A stretch of DNA of 50,065 nt from Bacilli bacterium (lineage in GTDB: Bacteria; Bacillota_I; Bacilli_A; Izemoplasmatales; Hujiaoplasmataceae). The translations under genes and the position numbers were made by a program. Location of the stretch: assembly GCA_018400565.1 (NCBI GenBank), contig JAGYMP010000194.1:1-50065 (forward strand), given 5' to 3'. Below are positions 26,020-35,858 of the stretch, piece by piece; position 1 is the stretch's first letter, and each line of letters opens with the position of its first letter. The notes beneath the pieces were generated by a model. That model was not told the DNA's origin, did not search any database, and saw nothing but the letters and a program-made list of their open reading frames with translations.

Positions 26020-26706
26020 TCATTCACCTTCATTCTTATTTGTGAGCATGCCCTTTGCATGCATGTATCTTGCGAACAAAAGAGAGACAAGCGCGGCCAA
26101 CACAATCATGATCGCGATGTTGCCATGCACGAATGTGGGTGCGATCAGTGACAATGCCACCACAAAGACAAGCGGGGAGATGATCAATTTGGGATTGCTC
26201 TTAAAATATTTGTAGCCCAAAGCCCCGAACAAAGCCGGGACGACCCAGTTGAAGGCCGGTCTTAAGACAGGGCTGTTCAAAATCGGACGCAGGGGAATCA
26301 AAAGCGCCACGCCGATGACCAGAATCATGACGGTGGTCACCGTCGATGCGGACACGGAGAGCGTCGCCACGATTTCGTTCTCGGGTGTGTTCATCTTCGT
26401 TTTGCAGATCGCCCTTGCATTCATGACACAGGGGATCTTCAGATTCGCAAGATTGCCGGTGATGAAAGCGAGGTATGTCGCCGATGTGCCCAAAAAGGGT
26501 GAGTAAGTCGCGACCTCAATGATACCGCCCGGTAGTTGAAGCAACGAAAGCGTGATCACGCCGAGCACCAAAGCATCCATGTTCGGACTGACCCCGGTGA
26601 CCAAGGAAATCACCGTCGGAACGCTAATCATGACCAACAGTCCGAGAACGGTGAATATCCGTCCATACCGATGCATCCTGTCACGGTATGTAAGTGTCGT
26701 TTCCAT
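26020..26706 (-). CDS. Polytopic membrane protein, partner of the DUF5058 protein
   Basis: A 228-residue membrane protein with about six hydrophobic segments. No family was named with certainty. The conspicuous segment LQLPGGIIEVATYSPFLG, followed by TGNLANLKIPC, looks like a conserved substrate or interface region. Its ATG shares one base with the stop of the DUF5058 gene (TGATG), and its stop lies at the start of the M20 gene, so all three are tightly coupled. This supports a two-subunit membrane transporter working with the peptidase, which is inference. A longer frame to 26796 is rejected because it only overlaps the upstream gene. Confidence 0.7.
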   Translation of the reverse strand: METTLTYRDRMHRYGRIFTVLGLLVMISVPTVISLVTGVSPNMDALVLGVITLSLLQLPGGIIEVATYSPFLGTSATYLAFITGNLANLKIPCVMNARAICKTKMNTPENEIVATLSVSASTVTTVMILVIGVALLIPLRPILNSPVLRPAFNWVVPALFGALGYKYFKSNPKLIISPLVFVVALSLIAPTFVHGNIAIMIVLAALVSLLFARYMHAKGMLTNKNEGE

Positions 26707-27497
26707 CAATACACACCCCCGAGTCCGAGTAAGACAGCGGTTGTCATGCCGATGATCATCGATAAAGACAGTTGGAAATTCTCGAGCCACTTCCACTCGG
26801 TTTTTTGAATGACTTTGTCAAACGCTGCCATCGTGATCATCGACACCAAAAAAACGATCACCGGGACAAAGGTCGTGCTGTCTTCATAGATGTATTGGCC
26901 CTGATCATCGGTGACAAACGTCCCGTTTTCGATGATCCTCGTCTCATAATGGATCATTTTGGAAAAAGCGGACCCAAAAAAAGCAAGAATCATGCCGATA
27001 AACACTGCATCAAAAATGATGGCGCCAAAGCCGCCCGATTCGTTATCGGTCGCTTTGTCAATGACCTTCATTTGATATTTTTTAAAGAAAAACAACGCAA
27101 AAAGACTGCCCCAGATGATGGAAAACGTCATCACAAAGGCAATCGTGACAAAGTTCTCTGTGGTCATGGCCTGGGCTGTGATGCCATCAGCCGCGACGCT
27201 CACGGCCATGAGTTCATAATGCAGCGCACCGACGACCGTCAAGCGAATCCAAGGCAGCGGTAATCCCAAAAGACCGGACATCGTAATCACGCCGATGAAA
27301 ATGCCGACCGACGGCAGAACGGAAAAACTCATTGATGAAACGATGGCTTTTTTGAGTGTCGTCTTATCCATGCCGAGCTCTTTGCTGCGGCGGTATGCCA
27401 TAAAGCCGAAAATCACAGCGCCGATCAAGATGAAGATGGTGACGAACGCACCGAGCATATACAACCACGATGCCTCTTTGATTTGTTCGATTTCCAT
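26706..27497 (-). CDS. DUF5058-family membrane protein
   Basis: A 263-residue polytopic membrane protein resembling the DUF5058 family (PF16481). The N-terminal helix (LYMLGAFVTIFILIGAVIF) precedes AYRRSKELGMD, and the central SMSFSVLPSVGIFIGVI and GLPLPWIRLTVVGALHYE segments are typical. The function is unproven; such proteins are often listed as possible transporters. ATG 27497 follows AAAGGA at eight bases. It is first in a cassette with a second membrane protein and an M20 peptidase. The gap to the Sel1 gene upstream is 43 bases with no clear promoter or terminator, so it may be read from the addB promoter. Confidence 0.75.
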   Translation of the reverse strand: MEIEQIKEASWLYMLGAFVTIFILIGAVIFGFMAYRRSKELGMDKTTLKKAIVSSMSFSVLPSVGIFIGVITMSGLLGLPLPWIRLTVVGALHYELMAVSVAADGITAQAMTTENFVTIAFVMTFSIIWGSLFALFFFKKYQMKVIDKATDNESGGFGAIIFDAVFIGMILAFFGSAFSKMIHYETRIIENGTFVTDDQGQYIYEDSTTFVPVIVFLVSMITMAAFDKVIQKTEWKWLENFQLSLSMIIGMTTAVLLGLGGVY

Positions 27498-27540
27498 GTC
27501 ATCTTCCTTTCGTGTCATCGTTTAAAATATCAAAAACTGT

Positions 27541-29244
27541 TTACATCATCATCAGTTTCTCAAGTGCTTTTCTATGCCCTTTGTCAGCGGCCGCTTCAAA
27601 ATAACGCTTCGCTTGTTTTTTATCTTCCTCAAATCCCATCTCACCGTTAAGCCAAAGCACCCCGTAAGTAAACGCGGCCATCCCGTCCCGATCGTTTTGG
27701 GAGGCTTTCTCAAGCCATTTCAATGCCTGTTTAGGTTCAGTGTCCTTAAGCATGTGAAACATGCGGACCATCGCTGGTGAGTGACCGGCCAGTGCGGATT
27801 TTTCAATCCAATATCGTTTGGCTTTGTCATTGTCGCGGCCGTTTAGATTATCACCGAGCAAATCGGCAAGCATCACCATGGCGGCCAAAGCGTTGTCTTC
27901 GTTATGGGAGGGATGTTCAATATAAGCGATCAAAAGATCTTTGGCTTCCTGATGATGTTTTCTTTCTTTACGTTTTGGCAATTTCCCCTCGTTCAACCGG
28001 TCAACTTTGATGGAGGCCAGACGAAATTTCGCGGCAGTGCTGCCTTTATCAATTGCTTCTTGCAAGAGTTTGGTGACGCGCTGTTCGTCCGCCCCTTCTT
28101 CGGAGGCCAGAACGGCAAGCCAATAAAAACCCCGTGGATCGTTTTTTTCGGTCGCTTGTTTGAAATATTGACGGGCGAGTTCTTTTTTTGCATGCAACAA
28201 ATGTCTGCGGTAATGCAAAATACCCAGTCGGATCACGGCATCAAGGTTTTTGGTTTTCGCGGCTTCGAGATAATAACTCTTCGCACGTTCATAATCCTGC
28301 TCGACTCCATGACCAAGGCGATACAGATCACCCATTTTGACAATGGCCTCGGTCAATCCTTTGTCCGCAGCATACTCAAACAACTGTTTTGCTTTTTTGT
28401 GATCCTTGGGAAACTGGCTTCCTTGATAGTAGAGCAAACCGATGCCATGATGACCTTCCGGAATGTCTTTTTCCATCAAACGGAGCCAATATTTTTTTGC
28501 GTTTTTATAGTTGACATCACGGATGTCCGATCCTTCATAATATGTGCGCGCCACCCGTTTTAATGCTGATTCATCACCCGTATTAGCTAGCATTTCATCA
28601 TAATGAAACACCATGTCGCGCAAGAAATGATCAGATCTTTTTTTGAATGCTTTATGTGGTTTTTGATAAAGTTTTCTCAAAGCTCTGATCGCTGGGGCGT
28701 AGCTTTTGTCAGCGCTTTTTTCAAGCCACTGGATTGCTCGTTTCGGTTCTTTTCGTTTTTTGGTTTTATCCAGGATGAGCAAACCGACATGATACATGCC
28801 TTTTGGATCGTTATGATCAGCCGATTTTTGATAATAACGAAGTGCCTTTTTTTTGCTTTTAAAGGTCCCCTTCCCGTTCAAATATGCATCGCCGGCCAGG
28901 TTCAATGCTTCGACATCGTTTTGTTTTGTTGCTTTCAGATACAGTTTGAGGGCTTTCCTGCGTCGCTTGCGAAAGCCGAACCCCTCGGCGTGTTTTTTGC
29001 CGAGGAGAATCATCGCCGGTGCATAACCATTTTCAACCGCTTTTTCCAAGAATCGTTTGCCTCGCTTTTTCTCTTTTGAGGCAAAATAATATTTTGCGAG
29101 ATTGTAAAGGCCTCTTACATTCCCCATATCCGCGGCCTGTTTGTAATAGACATACGCGGTCTCGATGTTTTTGTCTTTGCCTTTGCCGTAAAAATATGCA
29201 TCCCCGAGCTCGTTCAACGCTTTTGGTGATTGGTGTTCATTCAC
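27541..29244 (-). CDS. Large Sel1-repeat protein
   Basis: A 567-residue protein made almost entirely of about a dozen Sel1-like (TPR-related) repeats. Typical repeat units contain A-x-x-x-L-G-x-x-Y/H-x-x-G-x-G and A-x-x-Y-Y-x-x-A-A (for example GDAYFYGKG, YYKQAADMG, GDLYRLGHGVEQD). The protein is rich in Lys/Arg in the repeats near 80-120. There is no signal peptide or membrane helix. Sel1 proteins are scaffolds for protein complexes, often in signalling or stress. Its GTG start overlaps the previous Sel1 gene by eight bases and uses GGGGG at seven bases. The partner is unknown. Confidence 0.85.
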   Translation of the reverse strand: MNEHQSPKALNELGDAYFYGKGKDKNIETAYVYYKQAADMGNVRGLYNLAKYYFASKEKKRGKRFLEKAVENGYAPAMILLGKKHAEGFGFRKRRRKALKLYLKATKQNDVEALNLAGDAYLNGKGTFKSKKKALRYYQKSADHNDPKGMYHVGLLILDKTKKRKEPKRAIQWLEKSADKSYAPAIRALRKLYQKPHKAFKKRSDHFLRDMVFHYDEMLANTGDESALKRVARTYYEGSDIRDVNYKNAKKYWLRLMEKDIPEGHHGIGLLYYQGSQFPKDHKKAKQLFEYAADKGLTEAIVKMGDLYRLGHGVEQDYERAKSYYLEAAKTKNLDAVIRLGILHYRRHLLHAKKELARQYFKQATEKNDPRGFYWLAVLASEEGADEQRVTKLLQEAIDKGSTAAKFRLASIKVDRLNEGKLPKRKERKHHQEAKDLLIAYIEHPSHNEDNALAAMVMLADLLGDNLNGRDNDKAKRYWIEKSALAGHSPAMVRMFHMLKDTEPKQALKWLEKASQNDRDGMAAFTYGVLWLNGEMGFEEDKKQAKRYFEAAADKGHRKALEKLMMM

Positions 29245-30190
29245 GGCGATACCCCCTTAACTCGTCAAGTCTGGCCTGTGCTTCATCAATGCCGTTTGCC
29301 AATGCTTTTTCGTAATATGCATATGCTTTGACGTAAGATGAAGGGATGCCGTCACCTTTCATATAACGATCGGCGAGTTCCATCCAGGCTTCGGGTAGAT
29401 CATCTTTGGCATGGTTGAGACATGCGATGCTTCTTTCTTTGTCTTGTTCGACTCCAAGCCCCTGATTATACATCTCAGAAAGATAAAGCATCGCCTCTGG
29501 CAAATTTTCTTTTGCGGCAATCTCAAAATAGATATGCGCTTGTTCATAGGATTTGTTTTGATACAGTTCCTTAGCCGTGGCCAGCATGTCTTGTGGACTC
29601 CGTCCGTCTTTGTCGTTTTTGACATTGATGAACCGAAGATAATTCATCGCATCAACCGATCCGTTCACAAGTGCTCTGTTCAACCATTTGTATGCTGATT
29701 CCAAGCTTTTTTTAATACCCTCTCCAGTCAAATAGGCACGTCCGATGCGGTACATCGCATAGGCATTGTCTTCTTTCGCAAGCTGCACATATTTCTTCAA
29801 GGCCTTAGAACGGTTCTTCGCTGTTCCGATACCTTTTTCGAGGCATCGAGCCTGATTCAACAATCCTTCCGTTGAATGGTGTTCGGCGGCGGTCGCATAG
29901 AGTTGATAGGCTTTGTTTTTGTTAACATCCGTGCCGAAGCCTAACTCATGACAGTGACCGAGATAAGCAAACGCATCCTCCTGCAAGCCTTCGCGGGCTT
30001 GCCGGAAGTACATGTAAGCCTTGTCGGAGTCCTTGTCGACGCCGTGTCCATCGTAATAGGAGAGCCCGAGATAAAACAATGCATCCGGATCATCTTTTTT
30101 TGCCCATTTTTTGAAGATTTTGAACGATTCATCGTAATGTTTGATCTTATACGCTTTTATCGCGTCTTCCATGGTTTGATTCGATGCCAC
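29237..30190 (-). CDS. Sel1-repeat protein
   Basis: A 317-residue protein with about seven Sel1-like repeats (for example LGLSYYDGHGVDKD, LGHCHELGFGTDVN, LSEMYNQGLGVEQD). It has no signal peptide. GTG 30190 is used, with AAGGAGG at seven bases. It starts 32 bases after addA and overlaps the larger Sel1 gene, so addB-addA-sel1-sel1 looks like one transcript. Whether the products serve AddAB or only share its promoter is open. Confidence 0.85.
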   Translation of the reverse strand: MASNQTMEDAIKAYKIKHYDESFKIFKKWAKKDDPDALFYLGLSYYDGHGVDKDSDKAYMYFRQAREGLQEDAFAYLGHCHELGFGTDVNKNKAYQLYATAAEHHSTEGLLNQARCLEKGIGTAKNRSKALKKYVQLAKEDNAYAMYRIGRAYLTGEGIKKSLESAYKWLNRALVNGSVDAMNYLRFINVKNDKDGRSPQDMLATAKELYQNKSYEQAHIYFEIAAKENLPEAMLYLSEMYNQGLGVEQDKERSIACLNHAKDDLPEAWMELADRYMKGDGIPSSYVKAYAYYEKALANGIDEAQARLDELRGYRRE

Positions 30191-30222
30191 GGCAATCCCT
30201 CCTTATCGAATGATTCACGTTG

Positions 30223-33200
30223 TCATTTTTTTTCTGTTGTGTCAATGAAACGCAATGTCCTGGTCGCGATTGAATAAAGGTATGTTTCAACCGGTATGTC
30301 CAAAATGGATGTGAGATAGTCCTTATACCCTTTTAATTGCAGGATGTACGCGGGGTCGTCGATGTTCTTTGCCTTGTAATCGATGATGACGGCTTTCTCA
30401 TCCCATACAGCCAAGAAATCGATAAATCCGTGTTTTGTCCCTTCGTTTGTTTCATAGTAGAACTCGTACTCTTTGTAAATGGTTGCGGATTTCAGATCAC
30501 CCAACGCCTCGTTGTCAAGCAAACCATCCACGATAATGCGCATGGACGGTTCAAGGGTGATGTCACCTGATAAGTAAGCCTTGAAGTCAAGGCTTTCGAG
30601 TTGGTCATGCATCTCTTCCCCGGCTTTCAGGGCCTGCTTTTCTTCCATACCTTCCATGGAAAGACGTTCCTTTGAAAAACCGGATCGTGTGATGGGCGAC
30701 GACTCGAAATCAAACCGTGAAAACGACGTCGCTTTAACCGAGTCATCGGTTTTTTTAATCCGGTGATCGTCATCGCTGATGAACTCCATCCGGGCACGGC
30801 GCTCAAATGTTTCAGCACAACCGCTCATCGTAATGAATGCAAGGTAATCCCGGGTGTGAAAACGCAATTCGGGCAATATCTTCCCTTGGTCATTTCTGAT
30901 TGCAATTCCGTCCTTGCGACGGGAGTCGTCCACCAAAAAAACCATTCGGTCTTTCGCCCGTGTCAATGCGACATACAAAAGTCGGAGCCGTTCGGACAGA
31001 TAGGCTTTGTAATCGAGTTCCTTGAGCAAGAAATGGCACATGTTTTTCATGAAGCCGTCATCAGCCATCGTCTTTGAGAAAAATCCCAGATCCCGGTGGA
31101 TGACAAAGAAGTCACGGTTTTTCTGATAATTGAATTTCTTATGTAATCCCCCATAATAACACACAGGGAATTCAAGTCCCTTGCTTTTGTGCATCGTCAT
31201 GAGTTTGACGCGGTTATCATCCATGGCGGCACTCTCTGTGAATTTGATATCCAGCGAATCGCCTTCTGCTACATCATGCATGTAGGTGATGAATGATTGC
31301 AGTGAGGATTCATTCATGTCCTTTGCACGCGCCATGAGAAAGTCAAGCTTTTTCTCACATAAGGCCGGATTGTCAAGCGTGGCGATTGCTTTATATAGAT
31401 CCGTGATTGTATAAATATCGAAAATAACATCAGACAACGGCTGATTGAAAAACTCCGGGGCGATGGCATGTAAATGCCGATACATATCGGAAAACCCGGA
31501 CAAAGTGTCGATGGTGATCCGTTCATCATCGACATGATCAAGCAAAAAGGACACAATTTTTTCGTCGCTTTCTTCGTAGACAAACGACCGCAACAACCCA
31601 TAAAGACTTTGTTTTTGAGCCTCAGAGAACGGGGTTCTTTTATGAAGCATCAAAACGATGTCAAGAAATTGCCTGACAAATACGATCTCATGACTCTCGA
31701 TGAATGATTCGTCATCGATTTTAAGCACGGGAATATTTGCGGCGGACAGTGTTTTTGTGATGTCATCAAACATCGTTTTGCGATCGTAGAGGATAGCGAT
31801 ATCACCATATCGAACCGGACGATCGGTTTTTGATGATAAATCGAAGATCTGACAATCTTCCGTTATTTTGTTTTTGATGTCTGCAGCGATGATTTTGCCT
31901 TCGCGTTGGCCGTCGGTCAAATCGTCATCGGCATCACCGTCATAAACCAACACTTCAGGATCGGGGGAGTCGTCTTCGCTTTTCTCGTAAGCTTTGTTGC
32001 CATAGCGAAGTTTTTGCGTGTCATCATAATCGATGCCGCCGATCGTTTCGTCCATCACATCGGCAAACAACTGATTGATAAAATCAATCACGGCCGGGCG
32101 TGACCTGAAATTATCGGTAAGATCGATGGTGATACCGCCTTGTTTTTTGCCGTAGGTTTTGTATTTTTTTGAAAAATAGCGCGGATTCGCATTTCTGAAC
32201 CGATAGATGGATTGTTTGATATCACCGACCATGAACACATTGCCTTTGTCCAAAAGACCGAGCATGTGATTTTGCAGGTCGTTGGTGTCCTGGTATTCAT
32301 CAACCATGATCTCCTCGGTCTGGTCCCGCAGCATTCGCCGAATATCCGGTTGATCTTCAAGAAGACGGATCGCCTCATTCATAATATCTGAAAATTCAAA
32401 TAACTCATGTTCTTTTTTATATGCATCGAGACGTGTGATATAATCCCTGGCCATCTCTAACATGATTCTGATCGCCGGTAATTGTTCTTTGACGTCAGCT
32501 TTGGTTTTTACAAAATCATCGAGATTGAATGCCTGGATATCTTCTTTGAATCGATATGCTGCATCACGTAGAAAATAACCGTATTTCTTCACATAATCCT
32601 TCATGTCTTCATCGATGGACCTCGGCAGCCGCGGATGTGAAAAATCAGCCAGTTCACGCAGAAGCCTGTTCAAATCGGCTTCAAACACGAATGCATACGT
32701 TTCACGGATATCTCTGACATATTCCAACACATAGGGATCCCGCGCGTCTTCGAGGTGACGGATGACATGATTGACGATGTCACACAAATCCGTGCGTTTT
32801 TGTTCCAAAACCCGCTTTAATTTATTTTGCAAACCATTGATGTATTCATCGTCATCCATGGACAGATAATCGTCAATAAAACTTATTGGATTGGGATGCA
32901 TCTTAAGATGGTACAATACCGTGCGCAACCCGTTTTTGATGGTAGCATCACCGCGGTCAAAGGTGCGTTTTAAGAGCCAAGCGAATCGTTCATCGTTTTT
33001 TTCATAATATGGCTTCAGTGTTTCCTCAAGAATATCGCTTTCGGCATGGTGAACGAAAACATCGTCTGCCACATGGATGTCTTTCGGCAATCCAAGCAAA
33101 TAATGATACTGACGGACCAAACGCAGAGCAAAAGCGTCAAACGTTGATATGACGGCATTTTCCAGTTTTGGCAATTGATCGGTCAATTGCGCGTGCGTTT

Positions 33201-33411
33201 TGATTTCGTTTTTGATGCGTTGTTTCATTTCGGCTGCTGCTGCGTTGGTGAATGTCAAAATAATGAATGTGTCGATCGAGGCACCCTCCATTAATTTGTG
33301 GATGACCCGCCTTGACAGCACGGATGTTTTTCCTGATCCCGCCCCGGCACTTACCAAAATATTTGTTCCACCCGTTTCAACAGCTTGTTTCTGCGCAGAT
33401 GTCAATTTCAC
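30223..33411 (-). CDS. addA: ATP-dependent helicase/nuclease subunit A
   Basis: A 1062-residue AddA, the UvrD-type helicase and nuclease of the AddAB complex that resects double-strand breaks for RecA. The N-terminal Walker A is SAGAGSGKTSV, with the VDEYQDT Walker B near 370 and MTMHKSKGLEFPV near 725. The C-terminal nuclease motifs include GEEMHDQLE and HGFIDFLAVW..IIDYKAK. It starts with GTG in a GTGA overlap with addB. It is somewhat shorter than B. subtilis AddA (1232 residues) but motif-complete. Confidence 0.96.
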   Translation of the reverse strand: MKLTSAQKQAVETGGTNILVSAGAGSGKTSVLSRRVIHKLMEGASIDTFIILTFTNAAAAEMKQRIKNEIKTHAQLTDQLPKLENAVISTFDAFALRLVRQYHYLLGLPKDIHVADDVFVHHAESDILEETLKPYYEKNDERFAWLLKRTFDRGDATIKNGLRTVLYHLKMHPNPISFIDDYLSMDDDEYINGLQNKLKRVLEQKRTDLCDIVNHVIRHLEDARDPYVLEYVRDIRETYAFVFEADLNRLLRELADFSHPRLPRSIDEDMKDYVKKYGYFLRDAAYRFKEDIQAFNLDDFVKTKADVKEQLPAIRIMLEMARDYITRLDAYKKEHELFEFSDIMNEAIRLLEDQPDIRRMLRDQTEEIMVDEYQDTNDLQNHMLGLLDKGNVFMVGDIKQSIYRFRNANPRYFSKKYKTYGKKQGGITIDLTDNFRSRPAVIDFINQLFADVMDETIGGIDYDDTQKLRYGNKAYEKSEDDSPDPEVLVYDGDADDDLTDGQREGKIIAADIKNKITEDCQIFDLSSKTDRPVRYGDIAILYDRKTMFDDITKTLSAANIPVLKIDDESFIESHEIVFVRQFLDIVLMLHKRTPFSEAQKQSLYGLLRSFVYEESDEKIVSFLLDHVDDERITIDTLSGFSDMYRHLHAIAPEFFNQPLSDVIFDIYTITDLYKAIATLDNPALCEKKLDFLMARAKDMNESSLQSFITYMHDVAEGDSLDIKFTESAAMDDNRVKLMTMHKSKGLEFPVCYYGGLHKKFNYQKNRDFFVIHRDLGFFSKTMADDGFMKNMCHFLLKELDYKAYLSERLRLLYVALTRAKDRMVFLVDDSRRKDGIAIRNDQGKILPELRFHTRDYLAFITMSGCAETFERRARMEFISDDDHRIKKTDDSVKATSFSRFDFESSPITRSGFSKERLSMEGMEEKQALKAGEEMHDQLESLDFKAYLSGDITLEPSMRIIVDGLLDNEALGDLKSATIYKEYEFYYETNEGTKHGFIDFLAVWDEKAVIIDYKAKNIDDPAYILQLKGYKDYLTSILDIPVETYLYSIATRTLRFIDTTEKK

Positions 33412-35720
33412 GATTCATCCCCCCAATCATGACGTTCGTGATGGCATACGTCCTGATAATCACAATACTTGCAACTGGGTGAGATGGTCTCATTGCCGTA
33501 TACCTTAAGAGGTCTGATGCGGTAATCACCATTTTCGATCCTTTCAAGACATACGTCGATGAAAGCTTGGGTCTGACTTAGATACTTACGCATCTCAGAA
33601 GGCGACAAAACACGGTTCGATTTCGCGAACGTTCCGTCATTTTTGATCCGGATGCCCAAGATGGCATCTTCCGGATAAAATGCATGAAACAATTTGATGT
33701 CATCCACAAGACGGCCGTCAAGACGAAGTTTGTTTTCAAGTGGGTCGTTGTTGTCGTCGTGATTGATCTTTCCCACATTCACGGGTTGGTAAAAGAACCC
33801 ATACGGGACACTTTGGTTGGTTGCATCCCCTTTTTCGACCATCAGAAGATAAAACGGCAGCTGGATGGCTTCCCCGCGTTCAAAATCGTCATCTTTGAAT
33901 GTTCTCGAACCGGTTTTATAATCAATGACGGCCACATACTCTTTTCCGCCGGATTTTTTTCTCATCACGCGGTCAATTTTACCGTTCAATGTGACATGGT
34001 CCAGACGTGTTGGATAAGCAAACGTCTTTTCGGTCGCATCCGTTTGGAATCCGGTATGATTCTCGCGTTTTGCGAGGATCTTTAAGATCTGGTTTTGTTC
34101 CTCAAAAAAGCATGCCGTGAACCGGTGTTTTTTATGGGCGGCATTTTCCGGAAAATCGATGTCTTCGGTATCGATGTCTACCGGTGATTTGAATTTTTGT
34201 TTGTAGGCTTCCTCCATGATTGCATGGGATAGAATGCCGAAATAAAGCGGCAGATTCGGTTCTTTTTTTGCGATGTTTAAAACGTGATCCAAAAAGAATT
34301 TAAACGGGCATTCGTTGAATGTCGTGAGACTTGTCGCTGATATCCGGATGTTGCATTCAATGAGACGTTTCACAGTGGAAACCGAAAGGCGTTTAAACAT
34401 GTAATCATAAGCATGAAATGCATTTTCGAATGTCTTTCTCAGCAACTTAAAATCCGGGGATGACCATCCGTATAGCAGCTTTTTATGGCGTTCAATCGCA
34501 TACCTCAGACATTCACTTTGTTTGAGATGTGAATGCTCGTGCAGATGATGGGTTCTTGTCTGTCTGTCAATCGGTCTGTTCAATGCGATGTCGGCAGGAC
34601 GCATCGGTGCATCATCGATTTGTGCCGGCCAAAACAAACGGAGATCCCGGATCATGCGCATATCATGCACCAATTGCTTTTTAAACGCGGCATTCATCTC
34701 AAGTGACGTCGGCATACCGATTTCTTTCTTTTCATCATCCGAAAAATAATCATCATCACGCGTCCGTCTCGGGATTGAAGCATCATGGGCGTTCATAACC
34801 AAAACAATCTGGTTGATGTCATCGGTCATGTGTTCCAACGGACTGACCATGATGGCATTTGTCTCTCGTTTTGGTCGAACCGGCGTGGTTTTTAGAATAT
34901 GTCTCAAAAATGCTGAGTGATCGCTTTCCCTGAGATGTGGGCCATAAGCATCCACGACTGACACCAATGCTTCTAATAACGTGTCTTGTGCGTTGTTTTG
35001 AAGATACGTTTTCAATGTGTCAAGTGCTTCTTCGAACCCTTTTTCATCATAAATCCGTAAAAAGCGGCGGGCAAAGGGATAATGGATGATAGGAACCGGT
35101 TTATCAATTACATAGGGGACACGGGCATCTGTGAAAAGTTTTTTGAGTGCGAGGTCATCGTCATCGGTCGTATTGACAATCCGGATATCCCCCGGTGTTT
35201 TTCCGTTATCGAACAATGTTTCAATTTCATCAAACACCCCATACGCTTGTTCTTTCTTGTTTGCGGTTTTTATAAAAAAAACCGACTCATCGCTATAAGG
35301 GGTAGTTTGTACGAAAATCGGGTCATATGCTGACAACCGCTCTTTTAAGGAAAAATCATCAACAACATAAACGATGTCTGTCTCTTGAAATGTCCGGGGC
35401 GGTTTGTAAATGCCTTTCTCAATCAAGACGTTTTTCTCTTTGACAAGTTGTCTGATTTTCGGTTGACTGGAGAAAGTGTTATCAGAAAGAAAATCAAAAA
35501 AGGATTTTAGATTTTCACTCATGTCATACGAATGATTGAACCAGGTTTTCATTTTGATGAGATACTCTTCTGAAAATTGGCCATACAAAACACCCGGAGA
35601 GAGGAGTGTGGCATCAAAGAGTTGTTTGGATGCGTTCAAATGTGCGAACAATCGCTTTTTTGCGGATGAATGGGCAATCACGAGACCCTTGTTTATGTTC
35701 GCAAGATCGCTTAACAACAT
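33408..35720 (-). CDS. addB: ATP-dependent nuclease subunit B, shortened
   Basis: A 770-residue AddB-like subunit. The C-terminal nuclease domain is clear: SATSLTTFNECPF (first Fe-S Cys and nuclease start), GKIDRVMRK, VAVIDYKTG, and the last three Fe-S cysteines in CKYCDYQDVC. The N-terminal half is much reduced compared with B. subtilis AddB (1166 residues), and no Walker A (GxxGxGKT) is visible at the start, so this half probably does not bind ATP. ATG 35720 follows GGGAGG; the frame to 35798 lies upstream of the -10 box. The addB-addA order is as in Bacilli. Confidence 0.9.
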   Translation of the reverse strand: MLLSDLANINKGLVIAHSSAKKRLFAHLNASKQLFDATLLSPGVLYGQFSEEYLIKMKTWFNHSYDMSENLKSFFDFLSDNTFSSQPKIRQLVKEKNVLIEKGIYKPPRTFQETDIVYVVDDFSLKERLSAYDPIFVQTTPYSDESVFFIKTANKKEQAYGVFDEIETLFDNGKTPGDIRIVNTTDDDDLALKKLFTDARVPYVIDKPVPIIHYPFARRFLRIYDEKGFEEALDTLKTYLQNNAQDTLLEALVSVVDAYGPHLRESDHSAFLRHILKTTPVRPKRETNAIMVSPLEHMTDDINQIVLVMNAHDASIPRRTRDDDYFSDDEKKEIGMPTSLEMNAAFKKQLVHDMRMIRDLRLFWPAQIDDAPMRPADIALNRPIDRQTRTHHLHEHSHLKQSECLRYAIERHKKLLYGWSSPDFKLLRKTFENAFHAYDYMFKRLSVSTVKRLIECNIRISATSLTTFNECPFKFFLDHVLNIAKKEPNLPLYFGILSHAIMEEAYKQKFKSPVDIDTEDIDFPENAAHKKHRFTACFFEEQNQILKILAKRENHTGFQTDATEKTFAYPTRLDHVTLNGKIDRVMRKKSGGKEYVAVIDYKTGSRTFKDDDFERGEAIQLPFYLLMVEKGDATNQSVPYGFFYQPVNVGKINHDDNNDPLENKLRLDGRLVDDIKLFHAFYPEDAILGIRIKNDGTFAKSNRVLSPSEMRKYLSQTQAFIDVCLERIENGDYRIRPLKVYGNETISPSCKYCDYQDVCHHERHDWGDES

Positions 35721-35759
35721 GAAAATCCCTCCTTGTGACCGGGCGTTGTCTTTAGAATC

Positions 35760-35768
35760 ATTATAACA
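35760..35768 (-). promoter_or_regulatory. Extended -10 promoter of addB
   Basis: Minus strand TGTTATAAT (35768-35760) fits TGnTATAAT. The -35 region is poor. It sets the addB start downstream, at 35720. Confidence 0.5.
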
Positions 35769-35819
35769 CAACCGTCCATATGACGCAGTGCTTTTCAAGC
35801 TTTTTGCGGACGTTTTTCA

Positions 35820-35853
35820 TAAAAAAAAAGCATTTTGCAAAAAGCAAAATACT
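35820..35853 (-). terminator. Terminator of the arsR-type gene
   Basis: Arms AGCATTTTGC (35829-35838) and GCAAAATACT (35844-35853) with one mismatch, 5-base loop, and a long U-run on the minus strand. Confidence 0.85.
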
Positions 35854-35858
35854 TTGAA

